A stretch of DNA of 64,000 bases from Streptomyces sp. TLI_105 (GTDB lineage Bacteria > Actinomycetota > Actinomycetes > Streptomycetales > Streptomycetaceae), in contig NZ_FNSM01000001.1 in NCBI RefSeq assembly GCF_900105415.1, positions 8,068,001 to 8,132,000 on the forward strand, given 5' to 3'. The notes under the pieces are model-generated. The model was not told where the DNA came from. It saw only the letters and a program-made list of their open reading frames with translations, and did not search any database. Of this stretch, positions 1-7,720 are shown piece by piece (the stretch's first letter is position 1; each line of letters starts with the position of its first letter). The position numbers and the translations under genes were made by a program.

Positions 1-654
1 CTCGGCGGCGACGACCTGCACCGGCCGGTCCACGGCCAGGGCCGTGCCCGGCGCGTTCGTCCCGGCCGCCGCCTCCGACCAGCGGGCCCCGGCGACGAAG
101 TTCATCCCCCGGGCCTTGCGCAGGGTGCCCGGGTGCCCTTCGACCCACAGCATGCGTCCGGCGGCGTCGCAGACCGCGAGAAGATGCTCGCCGTCCGTCG
201 CGTACGCCCCCATCAGCTCCCGGATCACCGGCATCGCCGCGGAGAGGGGGTGGGCCTCCCGGCACGCGGCGAGCTCGTCCTCGTCCAGTTCCACCCGCGC
301 CGCCCCGTCAGGGCTCACGCGCGCGCGTACGGACCGGCGCCAGGACGCGGCCACCAGCGGGCGGGCCTCCCGGGCGGGCAGGTCGGCGTCCGTGCCTGGG
401 TGGGCGTCCGCGCCCGGGCCGGTGCCCGTGCGTCCGTCGGTGCTTCGGCCGGTGCTCGTGCCCCGGTCTGCCGATGCGCCCCGGGTGGTTGTCGCACCCC
501 GGGCGGTCGTCGCACCCCGGCCCGCCTTCGGGCGGGGAGAGGCTTCCGCTCCCGGATCCGCCGCCGGTGCCCGTTCCGGCCGTGGCTCCGCGGCCACCCA
601 CACATCGCTCAACTCGGCCTCCTCGTCGAGGTCGTCCCGGCCCGTCGCGCTCAT
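1..654 (-). CDS. GAF-domain transcriptional regulator, partial (3' end off window)
   Basis: An open minus-strand frame starts at ATG 654 and runs in phase off the window edge, giving 218 codons. Residues 1-100 are low complexity, with repeated R-G-A-T-T units and many Gly, Asp and Thr. From about residue 104 it becomes ordered, with an A-A-S-W-R-R-S segment, a block around LLAVCDAAGRMLWVEGHPGT and a G-T-N-A-P-G-T-A-L-A motif near the end. This combination is typical of the N-terminal GAF sensory domain of AcoR-like activators and of streptomycete GAF/HTH regulators; the DNA-binding part would lie outside the window. It diverges from the folD leader. The family call is by motif; the ligand is unknown. 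Its codon use is high in GC at third positions, which argues against it being a shadow frame. Confidence 0.72.
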   Translation of the reverse strand, partial: MSATGRDDLDEEAELSDVWVAAEPRPERAPAADPGAEASPRPKAGRGATTARGATTTRGASADRGTSTGRSTDGRTGTGPGADAHPGTDADLPAREARPLVAASWRRSVRARVSPDGAARVELDEDELAACREAHPLSAAMPVIRELMGAYATDGEHLLAVCDAAGRMLWVEGHPGTLRKARGMNFVAGARWSEAAAGTNAPGTALAVDRPVQVVAAE

Positions 655-738
655 CGTGGTGCGCCCGCGGGCACCCGACAAGCCACCTCGCACCACGGCA
701 TGCGCACCCTGTCCGGGACCGGCCCCCGACCGCTCACG

Positions 739-744
739 TAGAGT
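739..744 (+). promoter_or_regulatory. Candidate -10 element (TAGAGT) of the folD transcript
   Basis: TAGAGT fits the streptomycete vegetative -10 pattern (TANNNT) and lies 6-10 bp before the first paired base of the ZTP aptamer, where a start of transcription is expected. No good -35 hexamer sits at 17-18 bp spacing, so the promoter is tentative. Confidence 0.4.
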
Positions 745-749
745 GGGGT

Positions 750-848
750 CCGGGCCGTGACTGGCGCTTGAGGTGGATCACCACCGGGGAGCGGCCCGGC
801 GGAGCGTGCCGCAGCGGCGCGACCGTGCCGATGCCGTGCGCCTGGGCG
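750..848 (+). ncRNA. ZTP (pfl motif) riboswitch in the folD leader
   Basis: The conserved 5' domain is present: GGGCC at 752-756 pairs with GGCCC at 793-797 (P1), GTGACTGGCG follows at 757-766, and GGTGG(ATCA)CCACC at 772-785 forms P2 and leads into CGGGGAGCG. The 3' domain signature CGCCTGGGC is at 839-847. ZTP riboswitches sense the folate-stress alarmone ZMP/ZTP and control purine and one-carbon genes, folD among them, so the context fits. The 3' segment CCTGGGCG (841-848) is exactly complementary to CGCCCAGG (868-875), which holds the Shine-Dalgarno bases. Ligand binding would free the ribosome site, which indicates a translational ON switch. Aptamer identification is strong; the switching model is inference. 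Confidence 0.93.
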
Positions 849-867
849 AACCACCGGTCAGAGACGA

Positions 868-877
868 CGCCCAGGAG
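868..877 (+). promoter_or_regulatory. folD ribosome binding site inside an anti-aptamer sequence
   Basis: AGGAG at 873-877 lies five bases before the folD ATG. The overlapping CGCCCAGG (868-875) can pair over 8 bp with the riboswitch segment CCTGGGCG at 841-848, which would hide the site when no ligand is bound. Confidence 0.7.
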
Positions 878-882
878 TTTCC

Positions 883-1737
883 ATGTCCACCAGCACCGCC
901 ACCCTCATGGACGGCACGGCCCTCGCCCGCCGTACGGTCGAGGAGACCGCCGCCCGAGCCGCCGAGATCACCCGCCGCACCGGCGTCACGCCGTGCCTCG
1001 CGACCGTCCTGGTCGGCGCGGACCCGGCCTCCGTCACGTACGTGAAGATGAAGCAGAACCGCTGCGCGAAGGCCGGAATCCGCTCCAAGCACGTCGAACT
1101 GCCCGCCGAGACGACGACCGAGGAGCTCGTCGCCGCCATCACCGCCCTGTCCGAGGACCCCGAGGTCCACGGCATCCTGCTCCAGCACCCGGTCGGCCCC
1201 CACATCGACGAGCGCGCCGCCTTCGAGGCCATCGCCCCCGAGAAGGACGTCGACGGCGTCACCATGGCCTCCTTCGCCGCCATGGGCTTCGGCCTGCCCG
1301 GCTTCGTCTCCTGCACGCCCGGCGGCATCATGCGCCTCCTCGACGCCTACGACGTCGAACTCAGCGGCAAGCGCGCGGTCGTCGTGGGTCGCAGCGCCAT
1401 CCTGGGCAAGCCGGCCGGGCTGCTCCTCCTCGGCCGCGACGCCACCGTCACCTACTGTCACTCCCGCACCCAGGACCTCTCCTCGGTGGTCCGTGAGGCC
1501 GACGTCCTCGTCGCCGCCGTCGGGAAGCCGAACTTCATCAGGGGCGAGGACATCAAGCCGGGCGCCGTCGTCATCGACGCCGGCTACAACCCGGGCAACA
1601 TCGGCGACGTCGACTTCGCGTCGGCCGCCGAGCGTGCCTCCCTCATCACCCCGGTGCCCGGTGGTGTCGGCCCCATGACCATCGCCGTGCTCCTCGCCCA
1701 GACGGTCGAGGGCGCGGAGCGCCAGCTCGGCCTGTAG
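883..1737 (+). CDS. folD: FolD-type methylenetetrahydrofolate dehydrogenase/cyclohydrolase
   Basis: A 284-residue protein of normal FolD length. FolD oxidises 5,10-methylene-THF to 5,10-methenyl-THF with NADP and hydrolyses it to 10-formyl-THF, feeding purine synthesis in the cytosol. Visible signatures are the catalytic YVKMKQ segment (Lys near residue 56), the nucleotide-binding GRSAILGKP motif (about 170-178), CTPGGIMRLL (about 145) and the C-terminal PVPGGVGPMT. Two usual motifs are altered: the Q-L-P-L-P loop reads QHPVG, and the D-V-D-G-F-H-P stretch reads DVDGVTMAS. This marks a divergent FolD subgroup; both activities are likely but not certain. The start has a good AGGAG site. The upstream ZTP riboswitch independently supports a role in folate metabolism. 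Confidence 0.93.
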   Translation: MSTSTATLMDGTALARRTVEETAARAAEITRRTGVTPCLATVLVGADPASVTYVKMKQNRCAKAGIRSKHVELPAETTTEELVAAITALSEDPEVHGILLQHPVGPHIDERAAFEAIAPEKDVDGVTMASFAAMGFGLPGFVSCTPGGIMRLLDAYDVELSGKRAVVVGRSAILGKPAGLLLLGRDATVTYCHSRTQDLSSVVREADVLVAAVGKPNFIRGEDIKPGAVVIDAGYNPGNIGDVDFASAAERASLITPVPGGVGPMTIAVLLAQTVEGAERQLGL

Positions 1738-1883
1738 GCGGCTGTGACCGGGCGGCGGCGGTGACGGGGGAGCGGCGGGGGCGCGAGCGCGCGCGGTCGG
1801 CGATCGTCACGATTCTGTACAGGTCGAGGCCGGCGGCCGGTGAAAGCTGGCCGCGCCGCCGCCGAACGGCGAATCTGGTCCCT

Positions 1884-2963
1884 GTGTCCCACCCGCCGAC
1901 CGCCACTCCGCAGCCCGAACCGGGCCGCCCGGGCCCGCCCGGTCCCACCGATGCCGATACGGGCCCTTCGACTTCCCTCGGTACGGATCCCACTGTCACG
2001 GATCCCCCCGCCACAGGTCCCACGGACACGGGCTCTCCGACGAGTCCGAACCCGATCGGATCGAGCGCAGCCGCATCGATCGCACCCGACTCCGCCGAAC
2101 GTCGTCCGATCGAGTCCCTCACGGTCGAGTCCCTCACGGTCGAGCGCCTCGCGACCGGTGCCGAGTCCGCGTGGTCGGCCCGTTTCGTGCGGCTCGGCGC
2201 GGCCCGGCCGGGGCCGGCGGCGCGGCGCGCCCGCTGGTTCGGTGTGCCGCTCGTTCCGCTGCTCACGGCCGCCCTGGTGGCCGGCGCCTTCCTGACCGCA
2301 CAGGGCGGGACGGCAGGTGGCGGACTCGCCGACGGCCCACCGGGCGGGGACGCGGCCGGCACGCCGGCCCCCGTCGTCACCGGCGAGACGGGACAGGCCG
2401 TCCCCACCCCGACGGCCGGAGCGGGGACGGCCGACACGCCGAGCGCCGGAACGTCCACGAACCCCACGCCGACGAGCGCCACGCCGAAGCGGACGGCAGC
2501 CGGAGACCGGGCCGGGCAACCACAGGGCAGTACGTCACCGGCCCCTTCCCGCTCCCGGAGCACCGACCCCGCCACCGGCGCCACCCCGTCCGGCAGGCCG
2601 ACGGGCGCTCCGGCGCCCGAGCGACCCGTCTCCTACGAGGCGCTGCGCGTCGGCGACTGCTTCGACATGGACCGCGACGCGCCCGGCACCGCCCTCCGGC
2701 GGCGCTGCGACACGCCGCACCAGGGCGAACTCGTCGTCCGCCCCCGTCTGGTCGGCACCTTCGCCACCGATGAGGCGGTACGCGAGGCGGCCACCGTGCT
2801 CTGCCGCGAACCGCTTCGCCGTAAGGCCGCCCGGCAGCCGCTCGGCACGCGCTGGACGACCTTCGTGCAGTACCCGTACCGGACGAGCTTCCTCCTCGGC
2901 GAGGACACCGTCGCCTGCAGCCTGGCCGTCACCAGCGGCACGCTCAGCCATCCGCTCCAATAG
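1884..2963 (+). CDS. Membrane-anchored protein with septum-formation-like C-terminal domain
   Basis: About 359 residues from GTG 1884; a longer form from GTG 1761 is possible and neither start has a clear ribosome site. The N-terminal 115 residues are Pro/Thr/Ser rich, followed by one membrane helix (VPLLTAALVAGAFLTA, about 115-138) and a long Pro/Thr linker. From about residue 249 a compact domain begins with LRVGDCF and carries conserved Cys residues (CF, RRRCDTPHQGE, TVLCREP, TVACSL). That Cys spacing and the VGDCF and C-x-x-P-H motifs match the actinobacterial septum-formation domain (PF13845), whose proteins sit in the membrane near the division septum. The domain assignment is by motif; a role in division is inferred. 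The 3' end overlaps the convergent SWIM gene by 20 bp. Confidence 0.65.
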   Translation: MSHPPTATPQPEPGRPGPPGPTDADTGPSTSLGTDPTVTDPPATGPTDTGSPTSPNPIGSSAAASIAPDSAERRPIESLTVESLTVERLATGAESAWSARFVRLGAARPGPAARRARWFGVPLVPLLTAALVAGAFLTAQGGTAGGGLADGPPGGDAAGTPAPVVTGETGQAVPTPTAGAGTADTPSAGTSTNPTPTSATPKRTAAGDRAGQPQGSTSPAPSRSRSTDPATGATPSGRPTGAPAPERPVSYEALRVGDCFDMDRDAPGTALRRRCDTPHQGELVVRPRLVGTFATDEAVREAATVLCREPLRRKAARQPLGTRWTTFVQYPYRTSFLLGEDTVACSLAVTSGTLSHPLQ

Positions 2964-4344
2964 CACCGGGCCCGGGGGCACCGGCTTCACCGGCACCGGC
3001 GGCGAACGCCGTCGCCAGAGCCGCCGCCGGGTCACGGTCCGACGGGCCGGCCGGGGACCAGCGGACCCCGGCCTTCACGTACGGCCACCAGCGCCCGTCC
3101 TCGCCGAGCCGCAGTTGCGCGTCGGCTCCCACGGCCGTCCACCGCGCGCCGCCCGCGCGCCGCAGCGCCGGGCGATCATCCTCCGCCCACGCCTCGGTGA
3201 GCCGGACCGCGGCCCGTTCCAGTGCCTCGGCGTCCGGTGTCCACTCCTCGTCCAGTACGGCGAGGGCGGCGGCGCCGCCGAACCGCCACGCGCGCGTGGC
3301 CGGCTCCAGCTCAGCCCGCGACCTGCCCGAGCCGCCGGCGAGCCGCGCCGCGATCGAGGGAGCGGGGGCGCCCGCCGAGAGCCGTACCGCGTCCTGGGCG
3401 ACCGTCAGGCGGGGCGGACGCGGCAGGCCCGCCCCGTCCGGAGCGCTCCCGTCCCCGCCACCCGTCAACTCGCCGAGCAGCCGGTGCGCGAGTGCCGCCG
3501 CGTCGGCCGCGAGGAACTCCAGGGCCGCAGGGTCGACCCCCGGCTCCGGCGGCGTGTCCGTGTCCAGGGACGGCGGCCGACCCGGCACGGCCGGGGCGAC
3601 CGGAGGGGCGGGCAGCGGCGCCACGAGGAAACCCGCCGCGAACGCCTCCTCGGCCGACACGCCGGGCATCCCGCCGGCCTCTCCGAGCCCGCCGCCCGGC
3701 GCGCCGCCGGTCTGCGCCCCGCCCCGCGCGGACGGCGCGGCGGCCCGTGCCGTACTGCGCGCCTGCAGCTGCTCCAGAAGGGTGCGCTCGCCCCGCCCGC
3801 GCATCAGGAGGAGCACGAACGGGTCCTCGTCGAGGAGGCGGGCGACCTGGTAGCAGAGCGCCGCCGTGTGCGGACAGTGGTCCCAGGCCTCGCAGCCGCA
3901 CTCCGCGTCGAGGTCCCCGATGCCCGGCAGCAGGTCGAGCCCGGCGGCCGCCGCGTCCTCCACCAGGTGCGGCGGCATCTCGCGGTCGAGGAGCGCGGCG
4001 ATGTGACCCGCGCTGTCCACGGCGAGGTCGAGGAGCCGTTCCCACTGCTCCTCCGAGAACTCCCGCACCAGCACGTCGCCGCGGTACGCCGTGCCGTCGT
4101 GGTCCTTGACCACCGCGGTGATCCGGCCGGGCCGCACCGAGACGGCGCCCACCGCCCCCGCGCGCGCGTGCCGCCGTCCCGCCTTGAGCTGCTGCCCGTC
4201 GAGCGCCGTGTCCTCCAGGGCCTTCAGCCATGCCCGTCCCCACCAGGTGCGGGTGAACCCGCCGCCGTGCGCCGGCGGCAGCGCCTCGAAGGTCCGCTCG
4301 TCGTCCCCGTGCCCGTGGCCGCGCCCTTGTCCGTACTCGCTCAT
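2944..4344 (-). CDS. SWIM zinc-finger protein
   Basis: 466 residues from ATG 4344. A C-x-C-x5-C-x-H zinc motif (CGCEAWDHCPH) lies near residue 148-158, which defines the SWIM finger, a likely DNA- or protein-binding module. The N-terminus GGGFTRTWWGRAWLKALE is the usual opening of bacterial SWIM proteins paired with SNF2 helicases. The C-terminal half is Ala/Pro/Gly rich with no recognised enzyme motif. The start codon overlaps the stop of the upstream helicase gene by 4 bp (ATGA), so the two are translationally coupled and probably act in one complex. The true cellular process is not established for the family; chromatin or DNA repair remodelling is a guess. Confidence 0.85.
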   Translation of the reverse strand: MSEYGQGRGHGHGDDERTFEALPPAHGGGFTRTWWGRAWLKALEDTALDGQQLKAGRRHARAGAVGAVSVRPGRITAVVKDHDGTAYRGDVLVREFSEEQWERLLDLAVDSAGHIAALLDREMPPHLVEDAAAAGLDLLPGIGDLDAECGCEAWDHCPHTAALCYQVARLLDEDPFVLLLMRGRGERTLLEQLQARSTARAAAPSARGGAQTGGAPGGGLGEAGGMPGVSAEEAFAAGFLVAPLPAPPVAPAVPGRPPSLDTDTPPEPGVDPAALEFLAADAAALAHRLLGELTGGGDGSAPDGAGLPRPPRLTVAQDAVRLSAGAPAPSIAARLAGGSGRSRAELEPATRAWRFGGAAALAVLDEEWTPDAEALERAAVRLTEAWAEDDRPALRRAGGARWTAVGADAQLRLGEDGRWWPYVKAGVRWSPAGPSDRDPAAALATAFAAGAGEAGAPGPGAIGADG

Positions 4345-7300
4345 CGTCCGTCCCCTCGCAGTCGCACCAGCTCGGCCAGTTCGGCATCGGTCAGTTCGGT
4401 CAGCTCCGGCGGGGCGCCCCCGCCGGTTCCGAGGACGGTGTCCGCCAGCTCGCGCTTGCGGTCGAGCATCGCGGCGATCCGGTCCTCGATCGTGCCCTCG
4501 GCGATGAGCCGGTGGACCTGCACCGGCCGGTCCTGCCCGATCCGGTACGCGCGGTCGGTGGCCTGTGCCTCCACGGCCGGGTTCCACCAGCGGTCGTAGT
4601 GCACGACGTGTTCGGCGCGGGTCAGGTTGAGCCCCGTACCGGCGGCCTTCAGGGAGAGGAGGAAGACCGGGACGTCCCCGCTCTGGAAGCGGGCGACCAT
4701 CGCCTCCCGTTCGGCGACCGGCGTGCCGCCGTGGAGGAACTGCGTCCGCACGCCCCGCGCCGCGAGATGCGCCTCCAGGAGCCGGGCCATCCCCACGTAC
4801 TGGGTGAAGACCAGGGTGCACGCGCCCTCGGCGAGGATCGTGTCGAGGAGTTCGTCGAGCAGCTCCAGCTTGCCCGAGCGGCCCTCGATCCTCGGCCGCT
4901 CCTCCTTGAGGTACTGGGCGGGGTGGTTGCAGATCTGCTTGAGTCCCGTCAGGAGCTTCACGACGAGGCCGCGGCGCTCCATGCCGTCGGCTTCGGCGAT
5001 CGCCGCGAGGGTCTCCCGCACCACCGCCTCGTACAGACCGGTCTGTTCGGGCGTGAGGGAGACGGTCCGGTCGGTCTCGGTCTTCGGCGGCAGCTCGGGG
5101 GCGATCCCGGGATCGGACTTGCGCCGGCGCAGCAGGAAGGGGCGCACGAGGGCGGCGAGCCGCGCGGCGGCGGCCGGGTCCCGCCCGTCCTCGACGGCGG
5201 CGGCGAACCGGGTCCGGAAGGCGCCCAGACCGCCGAGGAGCCCAGGCGTGGTCCAGTCGAGGATCGCCCACAGCTCGGAGAGGTTGTTCTCCACCGGCGT
5301 GCCGGACAGCGCCACGCGTGCGCGTGCCCCGATGGTCCGCAGCTGACGGGCCGTCGCCGAGTACGGGTTCTTGACGTGCTGTGCCTCGTCGGCGACGACG
5401 AGCCCCCAGTTCCGGGCGGCGAGCCGCTCGGCGTCCAGCCGCATGGTGCCGTACGTGGTGAGCACGAAGCCGCCGTCGGCGAGCTCCTCCAGGTCACGGG
5501 CCGCGCCGTGGAAACGGCGCACCGGAGTGCCGGGCGCGAACTTCTCGATCTCCCGCTGCCAGTTGCCCATGAGCGAGGTCGGGCAGACGACGAGGGTCGG
5601 CCCGGCGGACGCCGGGTCGGTCTGCCGGTGCAGATGCAGGGCGATGACCGTGATCGTCTTGCCGAGTCCCATGTCGTCGGCGAGACAGCCGCCGAGGCCG
5701 AGCGAGGTCATCCGGTGGAGCCAGTCGAGTCCGCGCAGCTGGTAGTCGCGCAGGGTCGCGGCGAGCGCCGCCGGCTGCGAGATCTCCGGGCGGCCGCCCT
5801 CGGGTTCGGCGAGCCGCTCCCGCAGGCGCTCCAGCCAGCCCGTCGCGGCCACTTCGACGGGGCGCCCGTCGACCTCGGTCGTGCCGGTGAGGACGGCCGA
5901 GAGGGCGTCCACCGGTGTGACCTTGCGGTCCTGCTGGGCCCTGGCCCGGCGCACCTCGGCCGGATCGACGAGGACCCAGCGGTCGCGCAGCCGTACGAGC
6001 GGCCGTCCCGCCTCGGCGAGCCGGTCGAGCTCGGCCCGGGTGAGCTCGTGGTCGCCCATGGCGAAGCGCCAGTTGAAGGCGAGCAGGGAGTCGGCCGCGA
6101 GGAAGGAGGGCAGCGCGGAGGCGCGGGCGCCGCTGGTGGTGTCGGCGGGGTTCGCGGCGCCCGTGACGTCCATGCCGAGGCCGAGGCCGTCACGGAGTAC
6201 GGAGCCCCCGGCACCGAGACCGACGTCGTCCCCGCGCCCGGGGTCCCCGGCGCCGCCTTCTGTTCCCTCCGGGCCGATCACCGCGCGGGCGGTGAGCCGG
6301 TCGGCCGGCTCACGCGGCCAGTGGACCTGGACGCCCGCCGCCGCGAGGGCCGTGGCCGCCGGGCCCAGGAGCTCCGCGACCTCCTCGTCGGCGAGTTCGA
6401 CCGTGTCGGGCACGGCGGCCGACAGGAGCGGGGACAGCGGAGGCCAGGCGCGGGCGGCACGCCGGAGGGCCAGGAGGGCGTCCATCCGGGCCCGGGGCCC
6501 GAACGCGGCCCCGGCGCGGCCGGATCCCGCCCACACCTCCGCCGCGTCCGCGACCAGGGCAGGATCGGCGACCCCGTGCAGCTGGAGCACCGCGCGGAAG
6601 GCGGGCGCCTCCCGGGATTCCGTGGTGAAGCCGGGCAGTTCGAGCCGGAGCGAGAGCCGGACGCCGGCGTCGTGCACGGCCGCCACGTCGGCGGCCCATG
6701 CCCGCTGTTCGGGAACGGTCTGCGGTGCTTCGGCCGCGAAGGCGGGCCCGCCGGCGGCCAGTGGGGCCGCCGGGGTACGGGGCAGCGTGTCGGCCACCGC
6801 GTCGGCGAAGGCACGCAGCAGCGCCTCGGGCTCGGGCAACAGCAGTACTGGTTCGTCGTCGGACAGAGGCGCGTCGTCGGTCGGGGGTACGGGGGCGGAC
6901 AGGGGTACGGCGTGCGCGACGGGCGGCATCGACGCGGCGAGCGTGCGGAGTTCGGCCAGTTCCTCCGGGCCGAGCGGTCCGACGCGCCACGCGTCGTGGT
7001 CGCCGGGCGTGAGGCCGGGCAGCAGCAGGCCGCGCGCGACGAGGTCCAGGGCGAACAGGGACGCGGCACCCCAGAACGCGGTCGCGGGGGAGGCGGCGTC
7101 CGAGAACCGGGCGCGGGCGAGGAACGGCAGGGCGTCCCGTACGGACAGGGTGCGGGCGGCGACGGTCATGGCCTGGAGCGAGTCGCCGTCGACGACGGTG
7201 ATCTCGGTGTCGCCCGGGTGACCGGCGCGGCCCGGGTGCGCGGTGTCGTCCGCGTCTCCGGCGTGACCGGCGTGGGCATCCGGCAGGGGCTCGCCGTCCG

Positions 7301-7451
7301 GTGACCAGAAGGCGATCCGCCCGGCGCGGGGCGGATCGGCGGGCAGGAAGACGGCGGAGTGCCGGAAGAGTTCGGGCGAGGGGGAGAGGTCCTGGGCGGG
7401 TTCGCGGGCGGAATCATCGGGTCCGTGCGAGAGCGACAACGCATTCCTCAA
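4341..7451 (-). CDS. SNF2-family DEAD/DEAH-box helicase (HepA-like)
   Basis: 1036 residues. The C-terminal half holds a complete SNF2 ATPase: GGCLADDMGLGKT (Walker A, about residue 585-597), VVADEAQHVKN (motif II, about 685), SGTPVENN (motif III), VFTQYVGMA (motif IV region) and RIGQDRPVQVHRL (motif VI, about 970). The first ~480 residues are an acidic, Ala-rich region found ahead of the ATPase in the bacterial SNF2 subgroup that co-occurs with SWIM proteins. These enzymes use ATP to translocate on double-stranded DNA and displace proteins. It is the first gene of a two-gene operon with the SWIM gene. The substrate is unknown. Confidence 0.92.
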   Translation of the reverse strand: MRNALSLSHGPDDSAREPAQDLSPSPELFRHSAVFLPADPPRAGRIAFWSPDGEPLPDAHAGHAGDADDTAHPGRAGHPGDTEITVVDGDSLQAMTVAARTLSVRDALPFLARARFSDAASPATAFWGAASLFALDLVARGLLLPGLTPGDHDAWRVGPLGPEELAELRTLAASMPPVAHAVPLSAPVPPTDDAPLSDDEPVLLLPEPEALLRAFADAVADTLPRTPAAPLAAGGPAFAAEAPQTVPEQRAWAADVAAVHDAGVRLSLRLELPGFTTESREAPAFRAVLQLHGVADPALVADAAEVWAGSGRAGAAFGPRARMDALLALRRAARAWPPLSPLLSAAVPDTVELADEEVAELLGPAATALAAAGVQVHWPREPADRLTARAVIGPEGTEGGAGDPGRGDDVGLGAGGSVLRDGLGLGMDVTGAANPADTTSGARASALPSFLAADSLLAFNWRFAMGDHELTRAELDRLAEAGRPLVRLRDRWVLVDPAEVRRARAQQDRKVTPVDALSAVLTGTTEVDGRPVEVAATGWLERLRERLAEPEGGRPEISQPAALAATLRDYQLRGLDWLHRMTSLGLGGCLADDMGLGKTITVIALHLHRQTDPASAGPTLVVCPTSLMGNWQREIEKFAPGTPVRRFHGAARDLEELADGGFVLTTYGTMRLDAERLAARNWGLVVADEAQHVKNPYSATARQLRTIGARARVALSGTPVENNLSELWAILDWTTPGLLGGLGAFRTRFAAAVEDGRDPAAAARLAALVRPFLLRRRKSDPGIAPELPPKTETDRTVSLTPEQTGLYEAVVRETLAAIAEADGMERRGLVVKLLTGLKQICNHPAQYLKEERPRIEGRSGKLELLDELLDTILAEGACTLVFTQYVGMARLLEAHLAARGVRTQFLHGGTPVAEREAMVARFQSGDVPVFLLSLKAAGTGLNLTRAEHVVHYDRWWNPAVEAQATDRAYRIGQDRPVQVHRLIAEGTIEDRIAAMLDRKRELADTVLGTGGGAPPELTELTDAELAELVRLRGDGR

Positions 7452-7720
7452 ATTTGACTACCTGGAGACCGAGTCGCCGAGGATACCCCACGAAGTCGCC
7501 GGATGTGGGAGCCCTTCAAGTGATCCACGACACAACTGCCCGCCTCTCGTGGAGGGGTGGGGCTCGCCCCACCCCCGCCCCCCGGTGTGCCCCCGGCGGT
7601 GGACGGGTGGTGACGCCATGGCCCCGGAAGGTCACGGATCCGTACGTTCTCGGTAGGCGCCCAGAGACCAGAACCGGCCGTGAACCCACGGCACCGACCG
7701 ACCGAGAACCGGAGCCCGCC
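7452..7720. promoter_or_regulatory. Divergent intergenic region with a GC-rich hairpin
   Basis: This 269-bp gap separates the divergent helicase and desaturase genes and must hold both promoters. It contains a perfect hairpin: GGGGTGGGG (7554-7562), loop CTCG, CCCCACCCC (7667-free numbering: 7567-7575). No T-run follows. It would sit in the desaturase leader or act as a transcription block between the units. I saw no convincing -35/-10 pair or riboswitch. Confidence 0.4.

Noticed and set aside
4512..7304. 930-codon plus-strand frame opposite the SNF2 helicase
   Set aside because: The helicase motifs on the minus strand are complete; the opposite frame is Gly/Arg-rich shadow sequence.
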